Source: Haliscomenobacter sp040401995 (GTDB lineage Bacteria > Bacteroidota > Bacteroidia > Chitinophagales > Saprospiraceae). From it: a stretch of DNA of 64,000 nt. The stretch spans positions 1 through 64,000 of the forward strand of contig JBBANM010000026.1 of NCBI GenBank assembly GCA_040401995.1, given 5' to 3'. Of this stretch, positions 1 through 8,792 are shown piece by piece. How positions within the stretch are numbered: position 1 is the stretch's first letter; each line of letters starts with the position of its first letter. The notes beneath the pieces are model-generated. The model was not told where the DNA came from. It did not search any database and saw only the letters and a program-made list of their open reading frames with translations. A program made the position numbers and the translations under genes.

Positions 1-155
1 TTCCTTTAATTCTTTACTTTTTTTATTCGCCCCATTGGCCGGCTGGATAGTTACATTTTTCGACAATAAAATATTTTTTACTTATCTAGAATATTCATTT
101 TCATTGTATTAAAAATACAATGTGAAAAAAAATAAATTTTTATTGGCTTAGGTAC

Positions 156-185
156 TTGACATTGAATTTTTTTGATGTATTTTTG
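156..185 (+). promoter_or_regulatory. Possible Bacteroidota-type promoter with no gene behind it
   Basis: TTGAC at 156-160 lies 17 bases before TATTTTTG at 178-185, which fits the Bacteroidota -7 consensus TAnnTTTG. It is followed by a perfect 6-bp-stem hairpin (GTCCTC-CA-GAGGAC, 199-212) and a longer imperfect one at about 244-285. No open reading frame follows for more than 600 bases, so a small RNA or the leader of the gene at 822 is possible. A chance match in AT-rich DNA is equally likely. Confidence 0.25.
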
Positions 186-456
186 CAGCATACTAATTGT
201 CCTCCAGAGGACAAAAACGAATAAAAAAAGCTTTGAGTTGTTTTAATTACTTATTGTGTAACCTCTCCATAACACAGTAATTCAAAGGCTAATCTACATA
301 CCACTCTTTTAAGGTTTTTCAACACGTTATTATTTTTTTCGGATTCAATCATTTGATTAGGATTCTATTTTCCTATTCTGATGGTTTATCCAAAACTATT
401 TACAATCTTAAAAAGGTTGTAAATGGCTATTTATATTTTTAGTGCTTTACCTTTTT

Positions 457-641
457 AGAGGGTGTTTGGATTTTTTATTCGAGCTGCAAATGGCCAAAAT
501 TTGCACCAACTTCGTTGCGAAAATACTCATGTAAGCGCTGACCTGTCCTCGACAAAGTCGGGATAGACTCCGTTTTTCACGCCTCGCTGGTACAAATTTT
601 GACTCATTTTCGCTTGCGAACTAAAAATCCAAACACCCTCT
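457..641. repeat. MITE-like palindromic element, family I
   Basis: A non-coding element bounded by near-perfect inverted ends of about 20 bp (AGAGGGTGTTTGGATTTTT and its complement). The interior, with 'CTGCAAATGGCCAAAAT' and 'GCGAAAATACTCATGTA', recurs at 54830-55036 and, in inverse complement, at 35521-35682 and 39648-39809. No transposase gene is present, so it is non-autonomous if mobile. The rest of the first 821 bases is AT-rich and holds no gene that I can see. Confidence 0.75.
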
Positions 642-821
642 TAGGGAAGCGAGGAAATCTACTAAACAAATACCAAATCTTTCACTGAACACGAATTCGT
701 TGGTGGATGCATCCGTCATCCGCGTGCTTATTTTTTGTTGAAGTTGGAAATTGCCCTACTTCGACCCGGTACAACTATGTCTAGCTCTTAAAATATATTG
801 TTAAACACAAATTTAATTGCC

Positions 822-2207
822 ATGAGTTTTTTTACTATTTCCAAAAAATTCCTACCCATTTTCCTTCTAATGGGTCTTTTGTTCAACGCTTGTTCCAATG
901 ACGGCAACGAGTCCACTGAAGTAAAAGACACTTCAGTAGCTGGTTATACCCATGATGCCGCATCACAATGGAATGGCGTATTCCTTGAAGTTGAACGCTA
1001 TGCTGCTGGTTACCGTCCAGGGCCAGCGCCACGTGCCTTGGCTTACATTGGTTTGGCTAGCTATGAGGCTTGTGTACCTGGCATGAAGGATCATAAGTCA
1101 ATAGCTTCCAACTATCCTGATTTGAAGCTACCTGCTGCTGACGGAACGGATTATCACTGGCCATCCGTAGTAAACGCAGTACGTGCGAGCTTAATGCGTC
1201 GTTTTTTTAGTACGCAACCCAGCACCTCGCTGGATAAAATTACTGCTTTGGAAAATGCACTGGCAGCTACTTACCGTACGCAAGCTACCGATGTCGTACT
1301 CAAGCGTTCGATCAACCGCGGCCAAGCAGTAGCTGATGCCGTATGGACTTGGGCTACTACCGATGCAGTTGGACACGATGCTTTTTTGGATCCATTTAAA
1401 GGCTACAACTGGGCAGATAACACCAGCAAAGCCGGTTACTGGCAACCCACTGTACCAGGACCAAAACAACCGATGTTCCCGTTCTGGGGTCGTGCACGTG
1501 CTTTTGCTATTAATGAAAGCGAAAAATTGTGCCCTGCACCTTTGGCTTTCAGCGAAGCGAAAACTTCCGCGTTTTTCAATCAAGCCATGGAAGTATATGC
1601 CCAAACGGTAAATGCACCTTATGAAAACGTATGGATTGGGGAATTTTGGAGCGATGACTTGGTGAACGTCACTTTCAGTCCTGGCCCGCGGTGGACGGCT
1701 ATCGCCAATCAGGTTTATCAAAACGAAAAATCAAGTTTAGAGACTGCGTTGTTGTGCGACGCTAAGATGGGTATTGCTTTGAATGATGCTGCAGTAGCCT
1801 GCTGGCACTCAAAATACTATTACAACTTGGAACGCCCTGAATCATACATCAAGCGGGTGATTGATCCAAAATGGGAACCAATTTTGGACAACCCGCTTAA
1901 TAGTGACAAAGGTATCAGCCCTGCTTTCCCTGCTTATCCTTCTGGTCACTCAACGATGGGTGCTGCTGGAGCAGAAGTATTATCAGGAATCTTTGGCTAC
2001 AGCTATGCGATGACCGATCGCTGCCACGAGAACCGTACTGATTTTGAAGGTCGTGCGCGTTCCTTCAATTCATTCTTAGAGATGGCGCAAGAAAATGCTT
2101 GGTCGCGAGTACCGCTGGGCGTACACTACCGCATGGACTCTGAGCAAGGCGTTAACTTGGGTCTCAAAGTTGGCCGTAAAGTCAATAAAATTGCTTGGAA
2201 TAAGTAA
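822..2207 (+). CDS. Vanadium-dependent haloperoxidase / PAP2-like lipoprotein
   Basis: A 461-residue predicted lipoprotein. The start at the ATG at 822 puts a signal peptide directly in front of the lipobox-like LLFNAC; an upstream in-frame TTG at 798 would bury it. The C-terminal half carries the vanadate/phosphate-binding signatures of the PAP2-haloperoxidase superfamily: a Lys/Arg-Pro segment (KYYYNLERPESYI, about residue 330), PSGHS at about 373-377, and SRVPLGVHYRMD with the second active-site His near residue 435. Known members either oxidise halides with peroxide or act as acid phosphatases; the motifs do not decide which. The spacing and long N-terminal helical part resemble bacterial vanadium chloroperoxidase-like proteins more than short PAP2 phosphatases. 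It probably stands alone, with a hairpin 34 bases after the stop. Confidence 0.85.
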   Translation: MSFFTISKKFLPIFLLMGLLFNACSNDGNESTEVKDTSVAGYTHDAASQWNGVFLEVERYAAGYRPGPAPRALAYIGLASYEACVPGMKDHKSIASNYPDLKLPAADGTDYHWPSVVNAVRASLMRRFFSTQPSTSLDKITALENALAATYRTQATDVVLKRSINRGQAVADAVWTWATTDAVGHDAFLDPFKGYNWADNTSKAGYWQPTVPGPKQPMFPFWGRARAFAINESEKLCPAPLAFSEAKTSAFFNQAMEVYAQTVNAPYENVWIGEFWSDDLVNVTFSPGPRWTAIANQVYQNEKSSLETALLCDAKMGIALNDAAVACWHSKYYYNLERPESYIKRVIDPKWEPILDNPLNSDKGISPAFPAYPSGHSTMGAAGAEVLSGIFGYSYAMTDRCHENRTDFEGRARSFNSFLEMAQENAWSRVPLGVHYRMDSEQGVNLGLKVGRKVNKIAWNK

Positions 2208-2240
2208 TACTGCTTTGTTTTGATCTTCAAAACTGAAATT

Positions 2241-2273
2241 AACCTTCCAGGTCGCGCGAAGACCTGGAAGGTT
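2241..2273. repeat. Hairpin repeat (AACCTTCCAGGTC core), possible terminator
   Basis: A perfect 13-bp stem, AACCTTCCAGGTC / GACCTGGAAGGTT, around a short loop, starting 34 bases after the haloperoxidase stop codon. The same stem recurs inside larger palindromes at 38604-38707 and 51745-51841, so it is a dispersed repeat. It may also end transcription here, though only a short T tract follows. Confidence 0.6.
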
Positions 2274-2382
2274 TTACGTTCCAAAAATTAAAAAACCGTA
2301 AATTTGAAGTTGTAGATAAGATATACTTAGCTAGAGCCGCATTTCCAAATGGAATAGCTAAGTTTCCTATTAATTTTAAATC

Positions 2383-2874
2383 ATGAATAAGCGATTCATC
2401 ATCACCCAATTTTGTTGCGGGTTCATTTTTTTACTCTTCCAGCAGTGTACTCCAAACGCTTCTGCGCCACAGGAGCACCACTACAACCACCCAGATGGCA
2501 GCTTGAGGCGTCGGTACTTTATGGTCAACAATCAGATCGAAGGGGAAATGACCGAATATTATCCCAAAACGGGTCAAATTCAGATAAAAAGACAATTCAA
2601 AAAAGGCATACAAACCGGGCGTACCCTTTTGTTTTACCCCGATGGGAAGTTGAAGGAAGTACAATACTATGAAGACGGGAAAAAACAAAAAGGGGATACC
2701 ATCTTCTATTCCAATGGGAAACCACAATTTTTGGTAACCTTTAAAGCTGGCAAAATGGATGGGTATATGCGCAAATGGACGGAAGATGGGGAATTGTTTT
2801 TTGAAGCGCGCTACCAACAGGACTCTCTAAAGGAAGTGACCAAGATTATGCAGCCCAAACCCAATATCCGCTAA
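2383..2874 (+). CDS. MORN-repeat (YwqK-like) lipoprotein
   Basis: A 163-residue protein with a hydrophobic N-terminus ending in a lipobox-like LLFQQC, so probably a lipoprotein. The remainder consists of short repeats of the MORN-variant type (YYxxGxxxxxxxFxxGxxxG): EYYPKTGQIQIKRQFKKG, LFYPDGKLKEVQYYEDGK, FYSNGKPQFLVTFKAGKMDG and WTEDGELFFEARYQ. Databases often call such proteins 'toxin-antitoxin system YwqK family antitoxin', but no toxin gene lies next to it and that name should not be read as function. MORN-variant repeats form beta-hairpin stacks. A precise role cannot be given from sequence. Confidence 0.75.
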   Translation: MNKRFIITQFCCGFIFLLFQQCTPNASAPQEHHYNHPDGSLRRRYFMVNNQIEGEMTEYYPKTGQIQIKRQFKKGIQTGRTLLFYPDGKLKEVQYYEDGKKQKGDTIFYSNGKPQFLVTFKAGKMDGYMRKWTEDGELFFEARYQQDSLKEVTKIMQPKPNIR

Positions 2875-3305
2875 TTAGGGGTAAAAATCGTTTTCCGCAA
2901 ATTTTTCAATAAGTTGACGGTCAAGGCTACCATTTCGTTAGTTCGTATTTTTGACGAGGCCAAAGCCAGAGCGTATTACTGCGACTGGCTGGTTTTTTGC
3001 ATATTGTATTTATCCTCCAAATAAGCTACATTTGTATATCTTCGATGGGTAATCCCCCTTATTTTATAGGTAAATGGCTGTTTTTAACAAAATTTTCACA
3101 GGCCAAGCCCTTTTCAAAGAAAATATAAGACCCTCAAAAAGCGTATACTGTACAATTCTTTGCGGCCTCAGTAACAACTTTTCACAGTTGTCAGGATCAT
3201 GCTCTTCTAAATATTGAATTATTGGTAATTTCTGGTCTTTGCACAAAAGCGACAGTAACATGGTACTGCTGCTCATCGCTGTATTCCTAATCCAACAGTT
3301 GACTT

Positions 3306-3467
3306 AGAGCTTGTTCAGGTTTCGGATTCTGGGCTCCATGAGGCAAATTTTATTTCAGGCTTCGTTAAAATTTTCGCCGTATTGTCCACATACGGCTGCA
3401 AATTTTGCCTCGCCTGAAATAAAATTTGCACTCCTTCGCCTCAGTTCCAAAATCTGAACAAACTCTT
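3306..3467. repeat. Palindromic element with family-I-like ends
   Basis: Inverted ends (AGAGCTTGTTCAG... and ...CTGAACAAACTCT) enclose a second palindrome built on CAAATTTTATTTCAGG and CCTGAAATAAAATTTG. The ends match the element at 35521-35682 while the core differs. It fills the later part of the 649-base gene-free stretch 2875-3523. A 70-codon minus-strand frame at 3064-3276 in that stretch has no recognisable features and I do not call it a gene. Confidence 0.6.
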
Positions 3468-3523
3468 AATACTCTACATGATGAAGCACATTTAATTTAT
3501 CTAACATATTAATCCCATTGCAC

Positions 3524-6500
3524 ATGAAAATGAGCCAAAACCGATTGATTTTTACGCTATTCTTCTTACTAAGTTGGGGGCTTTCCAATTTTCTTCAGGC
3601 CCAAAACACGCCGACCATTACCAATACCGCATCTGCCAACGGGTTTATGGTAAAAAAACAAGTCAGCAACTCTTCCGTCCCGTCGGGTGTCGTTTTTACT
3701 TACACCATCTTTTACACCATTCCTGCCGGCGCTACCAACGTGGTCATTAGCGACCAAGTTCCCGCTACTTTGGTTATCGACAATGTAGTGCCCGGTAGTG
3801 GCTGTGGAACCCCGGTAGTCAATACCACGGGTAACTTGGTAACCTATTCCTTGGCTTCGGTTACCTCAGGCTGTAGCGGCACTTTCCAAATCAATGTACA
3901 CTTTCCGGCAGGAACTACTTGCCCAGGTGCTACTGCGCGCAATCAGGTGTGCCTTGAAGCGCTAAACCAACCCAAATTGTGTACCGATTTCATTTCCACC
4001 ACAGCTACCGCTAATAACCCTTTTGTAATCAGCAAAGGGGTAACTGGATTGTCCTGGAATCCACAAAACAATGGTTGCCAGTACATCATGTCGTTAGGCG
4101 GCAATGTAACCTATACGCTGTATGTGTACAAAGGCGGTACTTACCAAGGCAATAATAACGGGCAGATCAACCTCAACAGCGCGGTGGTTACCGACGTGCT
4201 CCCTGCGGGCGCAACTTTGGTGTCCAGTACTTGTGGGGTCACCCAAAGTGGAAATACCCTTACTTGGAATGTCGGAAACCTAAATGCCGCCAGTCCTTGG
4301 GTATGGCTCAGTTGTCAAGTCACGGTGAATTATCCAGCTTCCTCATTCCCTGTCGGCACCCAGATTCCCAACACCGCATCACTAGCAGGCCTCACCGCTT
4401 GTAACCAGCAATACGCTGTCAATAGCAATACCACTTGTGTACAAGTAGCGGCGCCGATTAGCTCGGGCACCTTTAGCAAAGGCATCTATCTCAACAACAA
4501 AATGCCCGGTTGCCAAGGTATTTATTACTTAACTACCTGCAACAATGGCAATACACCGCTCATTTTTTCCATTCAGGATGTATTGCCAGCCGGTGTAACG
4601 GTAAACTCCGTTTCTTTTACCGCGTCAGCGCCAGTAACCTCCAGCGCAACTTTAGTAAACAGTACCGTTTCAACTATTTCCAGTAGTCAAACCGGCAACA
4701 TCAACTGGACGGCGCCCAGCATCAGTCCGGTCGCTTCGTTGAGTTTTAGTCAAACGGGGTTGGCCGCCGCTGCTTGTTTACAGATTCAAATCCTGTTTAC
4801 CATCAATACTACCGTTGCAGCCAATACAACAATTACCAACTGCGCCAACTTAACTTCCACTCAAATCCCGGCACAACAAAGCTGTGTAAGTTTTGTTACG
4901 ACGGCAGCAGCGCCAGATTTATGTTTGTACAAAGACATCTGTAGTCCGCAAATTGGTTATCAACCTGGCAACATTTTCCGTTACCGATTGCGCGTGCAAA
5001 ACATTGGCTCGGCCAATGCCAATAACTTTAATCTCAACGATATCTTAGATCCCAACTTGATCTATGTGGGCAACCAAATTGCCTATTCTAGCAATAATTA
5101 CTATCCGCCATGCGGGGGTACGGGTGCAACGGTTTGGCCAATTGCCAACCCAACGGTCAGCGGGAATAACCTCACCTGGAACAACCTCAGTATCCCAGCA
5201 GCATGCCAGAATTTTTATTACGCCAATTGCGGCGCCTATGGCACGCAAGGCGTAACGTTCTACTTCATCGAATTTGATGTGAAAGTAGCGCCTGATGCGG
5301 CAAGCGGGATTGTCCCTAATACGTTCACTAGCAACGGTGGTAACTTGTCAGCGCCAGGAACGAGCAATGTTGTCAATATCATCGTCAATGTTACCCACGG
5401 TACCGATGTCAACAAAGAAATCAGCAAAGACAACGTCACTTGGGGACCAAGTACTACGGTGACAGCTGGCGGTAATCTTTGGTACCGACTCAATATCAAA
5501 AACACCGGAACTGGCGCCTTATACGACGTGCGCAAAGTAGATCTATTGGCGATGAACGATGCGCCCAACGATTGGAAAATCTTTACGCGTACGGTTGCGC
5601 GAGGTTCCCAATTTGGCGTCAATACGCCAAGCGGATACGCTTACAGTGTTGTCGCAACTCCAGCTGTTACCGGTACTGCTGGAACGATGGCCGGCAACAA
5701 CTTAAGTTTGCTCAATGCCTTAGGCGTAAGTATCGGTAGTACGGCTGATACCTGGCCGTATGCAGGTAGCGGAAATAACCTAGGCATCGGATTTGGTGCG
5801 GCTTATGGCTTATCCAGCTTGGGAACCTTGCGTTCCAGCTTTAAGGTCATTGCGGCAGCCAATGCTGCAACCAATCAACAAACCTGTAATGACTTCGCTG
5901 CTCGGGGGGCGGGTAAGTACATCATCAACAGCAGTTTGGTGTTTACGCCTTTGACGCCAGCTGCTTCGAATACGGTTTGTGCAACGGTGGTTGCGGCCAG
6001 CTGTTGTGATAAGACTGTTGTTCAACCAACTGGAAAATGCTGTTTGAAACTCACCACCGAGTGTGAAGTGAAACAAATTCAAGTAGCTGTACAAGGCGGA
6101 ACAATCAGCACGGCCAGTTGGAACTGTACGGCCAGTTTGGGCGCCTATCAAGGGCAGAGCACCTTTAGTTTTGCTCCCAATGGCTGCGTGCCGACCTTGA
6201 ACATGTGTTTTGATGCTTTGTCTACCAATACCACCGGGGTCATTTCAGTTACCATTACGCTTATTTTTTCCAATGGCGAGCAATGTGTGAAGCAAGTTAA
6301 ATTGGACGGTTGCAGACCCGTTAGCTGTTGTGATAAAACAGTGATAGAGGCCAGCGGTAAATGTTGTTTGAAAGTAGCTACAACCTGTGAGGTAAAACAA
6401 TTGACGGTAGCGGTACAAGGCGGAACGATCAGCAACGCCACTTGGAACTGCGCTGCTAGCTTGGGTGCTTATCAGGGTTTAGGTACGTTCAATTTCTTCC

Positions 6501-7717
6501 CAAATGCTTGCGCGCCAACCATGAACTTGTGTTTTGATGCATTGCCTTCCAATACGAGCGGCGTCATTACAGTTACTGTTACACTCTTTTTCAGCAATGG
6601 CGAACAGTGTGTAAAAGAATTCAAATTGGACGGTTGTAGCAAACCGCCAGTACCTAGCGATTGCTGTGGAAAATGGGGGTTGAAGTTTAAAAATTCGCAC
6701 AACAAAAAGATCGGCATTTTTAGCTATGTCAATCCATCGATCAAACCAATTTGCTCGGTAACCATCGTGGCAGCAGCTGGCCTTACGGCTGGCGCTTACA
6801 ACTACGACGGCGGGTCTACTTTGGCAATGACGAGTACAACGTTGATTACTTTTGGACCGCCTGCGCTCAATACCATCAATTTTTGGGTGAGCTCTAGTTT
6901 GGTATACAGCAGCAACATCCAATTACAAGTCAACTATTGTGATGGCACTTATTGTCGGGATACACTCAAGTGGAAAGGTAGTATCATCAACCATGATGTA
7001 TCGACCACCAGTCAAGCCGTGAAGGGTAAGCTGTTTGCAGTCCGTTTACAAGCAGATCCTGGCTCTAAGTACATCGGTGAAATCGCTTCCATGGCAGTTA
7101 GTTTGGATCAGATCGACGCAACTGCCGATAGTAAAGCCTACATTTTTGCAGCAACTGCTGGAAAGGTTGAGGGTGAAACCTTAAACAGCGAGCAAAACTG
7201 CGCAGTAACGACCTCCATGAGTGCCAGCTTCGTGTATGCTGTTTTCCCGTCGGCTAATGACCCAGAATATTGTGGCAAAGCATACCAAAAAGGTTTGGCG
7301 TTGGTGATTGCCGATAATACGGGCAACAAAATAGCGCCACCACTTTTGATTACCTATTTTGATGCTGACGGTAACGTACTCAATTCTAAAAAACTGACGG
7401 ATTACCAAACCGGAGATGTGACTACGGCCACTATCGATGTCAAAAACGCGGGTGCGGATTTCATGCAAGTAAGCGTATATCCTAATCCAGCGAAAGATCA
7501 AGCGACATTGACTTACGCCATAGGTCGGGCACGAACGCTAAGGATTGACTTGTATGATGCGCAAGGTCAGTTTGTACAGACCTTGGAGCAAGGCCAGAGA
7601 ATGGAAGGTTTCCACAAGGTTGATTTCAATACCAGCATGTTGCCAGGAGGAATGTATTTCATTCGCCTGTTGAGTGATGGAATGGTACAAAACCAGCGTT
7701 TGAGCGTGGTGAAATAG
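3524..7717 (+). CDS. Large secreted DUF11-repeat protein, type-A T9SS cargo
   Basis: A 1397-residue surface or secreted protein. The start is the ATG at 3524 (3530 is possible; an upstream TTG is not needed). A signal peptide ends near LQAQ. The body has repeated beta-sandwich segments of the DUF11 / 'conserved repeat' kind (VVISDQVPATLVIDN, VVTDVLPAGATLV, IQDVLPAGVTV, LNDILDPNLIYVG), typical of cell-surface adhesins. At about 6000-6645 there are two adjacent Cys-rich repeats of about 105 residues that are very alike (both contain CCDKTV and SLGAYQG). The C-terminus has SVYPNPAKDQATLTY and ends LSVVK, a type-A (TIGR04183-like) sorting domain that routes proteins through the type IX system. 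Ligand unknown; the cell surface is the expected location. Confidence 0.85.
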   Translation: MKMSQNRLIFTLFFLLSWGLSNFLQAQNTPTITNTASANGFMVKKQVSNSSVPSGVVFTYTIFYTIPAGATNVVISDQVPATLVIDNVVPGSGCGTPVVNTTGNLVTYSLASVTSGCSGTFQINVHFPAGTTCPGATARNQVCLEALNQPKLCTDFISTTATANNPFVISKGVTGLSWNPQNNGCQYIMSLGGNVTYTLYVYKGGTYQGNNNGQINLNSAVVTDVLPAGATLVSSTCGVTQSGNTLTWNVGNLNAASPWVWLSCQVTVNYPASSFPVGTQIPNTASLAGLTACNQQYAVNSNTTCVQVAAPISSGTFSKGIYLNNKMPGCQGIYYLTTCNNGNTPLIFSIQDVLPAGVTVNSVSFTASAPVTSSATLVNSTVSTISSSQTGNINWTAPSISPVASLSFSQTGLAAAACLQIQILFTINTTVAANTTITNCANLTSTQIPAQQSCVSFVTTAAAPDLCLYKDICSPQIGYQPGNIFRYRLRVQNIGSANANNFNLNDILDPNLIYVGNQIAYSSNNYYPPCGGTGATVWPIANPTVSGNNLTWNNLSIPAACQNFYYANCGAYGTQGVTFYFIEFDVKVAPDAASGIVPNTFTSNGGNLSAPGTSNVVNIIVNVTHGTDVNKEISKDNVTWGPSTTVTAGGNLWYRLNIKNTGTGALYDVRKVDLLAMNDAPNDWKIFTRTVARGSQFGVNTPSGYAYSVVATPAVTGTAGTMAGNNLSLLNALGVSIGSTADTWPYAGSGNNLGIGFGAAYGLSSLGTLRSSFKVIAAANAATNQQTCNDFAARGAGKYIINSSLVFTPLTPAASNTVCATVVAASCCDKTVVQPTGKCCLKLTTECEVKQIQVAVQGGTISTASWNCTASLGAYQGQSTFSFAPNGCVPTLNMCFDALSTNTTGVISVTITLIFSNGEQCVKQVKLDGCRPVSCCDKTVIEASGKCCLKVATTCEVKQLTVAVQGGTISNATWNCAASLGAYQGLGTFNFFPNACAPTMNLCFDALPSNTSGVITVTVTLFFSNGEQCVKEFKLDGCSKPPVPSDCCGKWGLKFKNSHNKKIGIFSYVNPSIKPICSVTIVAAAGLTAGAYNYDGGSTLAMTSTTLITFGPPALNTINFWVSSSLVYSSNIQLQVNYCDGTYCRDTLKWKGSIINHDVSTTSQAVKGKLFAVRLQADPGSKYIGEIASMAVSLDQIDATADSKAYIFAATAGKVEGETLNSEQNCAVTTSMSASFVYAVFPSANDPEYCGKAYQKGLALVIADNTGNKIAPPLLITYFDADGNVLNSKKLTDYQTGDVTTATIDVKNAGADFMQVSVYPNPAKDQATLTYAIGRARTLRIDLYDAQGQFVQTLEQGQRMEGFHKVDFNTSMLPGGMYFIRLLSDGMVQNQRLSVVK

Positions 7718-7737
7718 CACCATTTAAAAAAAGGATT

Positions 7738-7773
7738 GGGAATTTCTGGGAGTTATCTAAACCAGAAATTCCC
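7738..7773 (+). terminator. Hairpin after the T9SS protein gene
   Basis: A perfect 12-bp stem, GGGAATTTCTGG / CCAGAAATTCCC, with a 12-base loop starts 20 bases after the stop at 7717. No strong T run follows, so termination is plausible rather than certain. Confidence 0.5.
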
Positions 7774-7868
7774 TTCCATTCAAACAAATACGAATTTTAA
7801 GGCGATCTTTGGGTTGCTTTAGAATTCGTATTTTTTTATCCACCCATTTTGGGTCACCTTTTAAGATT

Positions 7869-8717
7869 ATGCACCCTTTTGTTCGTCAATTGGCCATTAC
7901 GGCTTTGCAGTTCCGGATCAATACCACGGCATTTTTTTCGCCTTTACAAGCTGGCAAACTGGCGCTCGATATTTTCAGAACGCCTAGAAAAGGGCGTTTG
8001 CGGGAACAAGACCTTACCTTTCTACAAGGGGCCGAACACGTTAAGATTCAGGTACAAGGACAAGACATTCAAACCTATCGCTGGATTGGCAACGGGCCTA
8101 CCATCCTGATGGCGCATGGCTGGGAAAGCAATTCGGCACGTTGGCGGACGTTCATTAATCTTTTTCGCAAAAAAGGGTACCAAGTAGTGGCACTCGATGC
8201 TCCAGGGCATGGTGCCAGCAGCAGTGATCGGTTTGATGCATACATTTATGGCTTGGCGATCCAAGCAGTAGCCGAGCAGCATCAACCTGATTTTATCGTT
8301 GGGCATTCAGCGGGCGGAATGGCCTTGCTGTATTATCTTTCTTTTGCTCAACCTGCTTTTGTCAAAGGTAGCGTCGTAGTTGCTGCACCAAGTACTTTGC
8401 GCATGGTGTTGAATAATTTCTGCAAAATCATGGGATTCAATCAACAAACCGTGAATGGATTGGATCAAGCGATCAAGGAGTGTTTTACTTTATCGACCGA
8501 TGATTTTAGCTTGTTTCATTTTGCGAAAAAAACGAATTGTCCAGGTCTACTTATGTTTGATACCGACGATGTGATTGCCTCCTATCCAGATGGACAGCGG
8601 CTGGTGGAATATTGGGAAAACAGCCAATTCAAAGGATATTCTGGCCTAGGGCACAGTATGAACAACAAAAAGGTAGCAGAAGATATGATCGAATTTTTTG
8701 AAAGCATCCAAAAATAA
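7869..8717 (+). CDS. Alpha/beta hydrolase
   Basis: A 282-residue protein from the ATG at 7869; an in-frame TTG at 7809 lies in the leader and is a poor start. It shows the alpha/beta-hydrolase plan in order: an oxyanion-hole segment MAHGWESNSARW, strand-turn DAPGHGAS, nucleophile elbow GHSAGG, an acidic residue in FDTDDVIASY, and the catalytic His in GLGHSMNN. No signal peptide is evident, so it is probably cytoplasmic. Esterase, lipase and haloalkane-dehalogenase-like relatives share this plan, and the substrate cannot be read from sequence. It lies between a T9SS gene and a convergent UbiB-like gene, which gives no functional hint. Confidence 0.85.
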   Translation: MHPFVRQLAITALQFRINTTAFFSPLQAGKLALDIFRTPRKGRLREQDLTFLQGAEHVKIQVQGQDIQTYRWIGNGPTILMAHGWESNSARWRTFINLFRKKGYQVVALDAPGHGASSSDRFDAYIYGLAIQAVAEQHQPDFIVGHSAGGMALLYYLSFAQPAFVKGSVVVAAPSTLRMVLNNFCKIMGFNQQTVNGLDQAIKECFTLSTDDFSLFHFAKKTNCPGLLMFDTDDVIASYPDGQRLVEYWENSQFKGYSGLGHSMNNKKVAEDMIEFFESIQK

Positions 8718-8792
8718 AGTAACCCAAAAGATAAAGTGGTAATTGATTGTTCATCCCTTACTAAGCGGAATTAGGAACTTAGATCCCAACTA

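Noticed and set aside
2383..2874. Antitoxin of a toxin-antitoxin pair (YwqK name)
   Set aside because: It is a probable lipoprotein made of MORN-type repeats with no toxin gene beside it.
3064..3276. Minus-strand 70-codon frame between the MORN lipoprotein and the T9SS protein
   Set aside because: No recognisable domain, signal peptide or conserved context; likely chance in AT-rich non-coding DNA.
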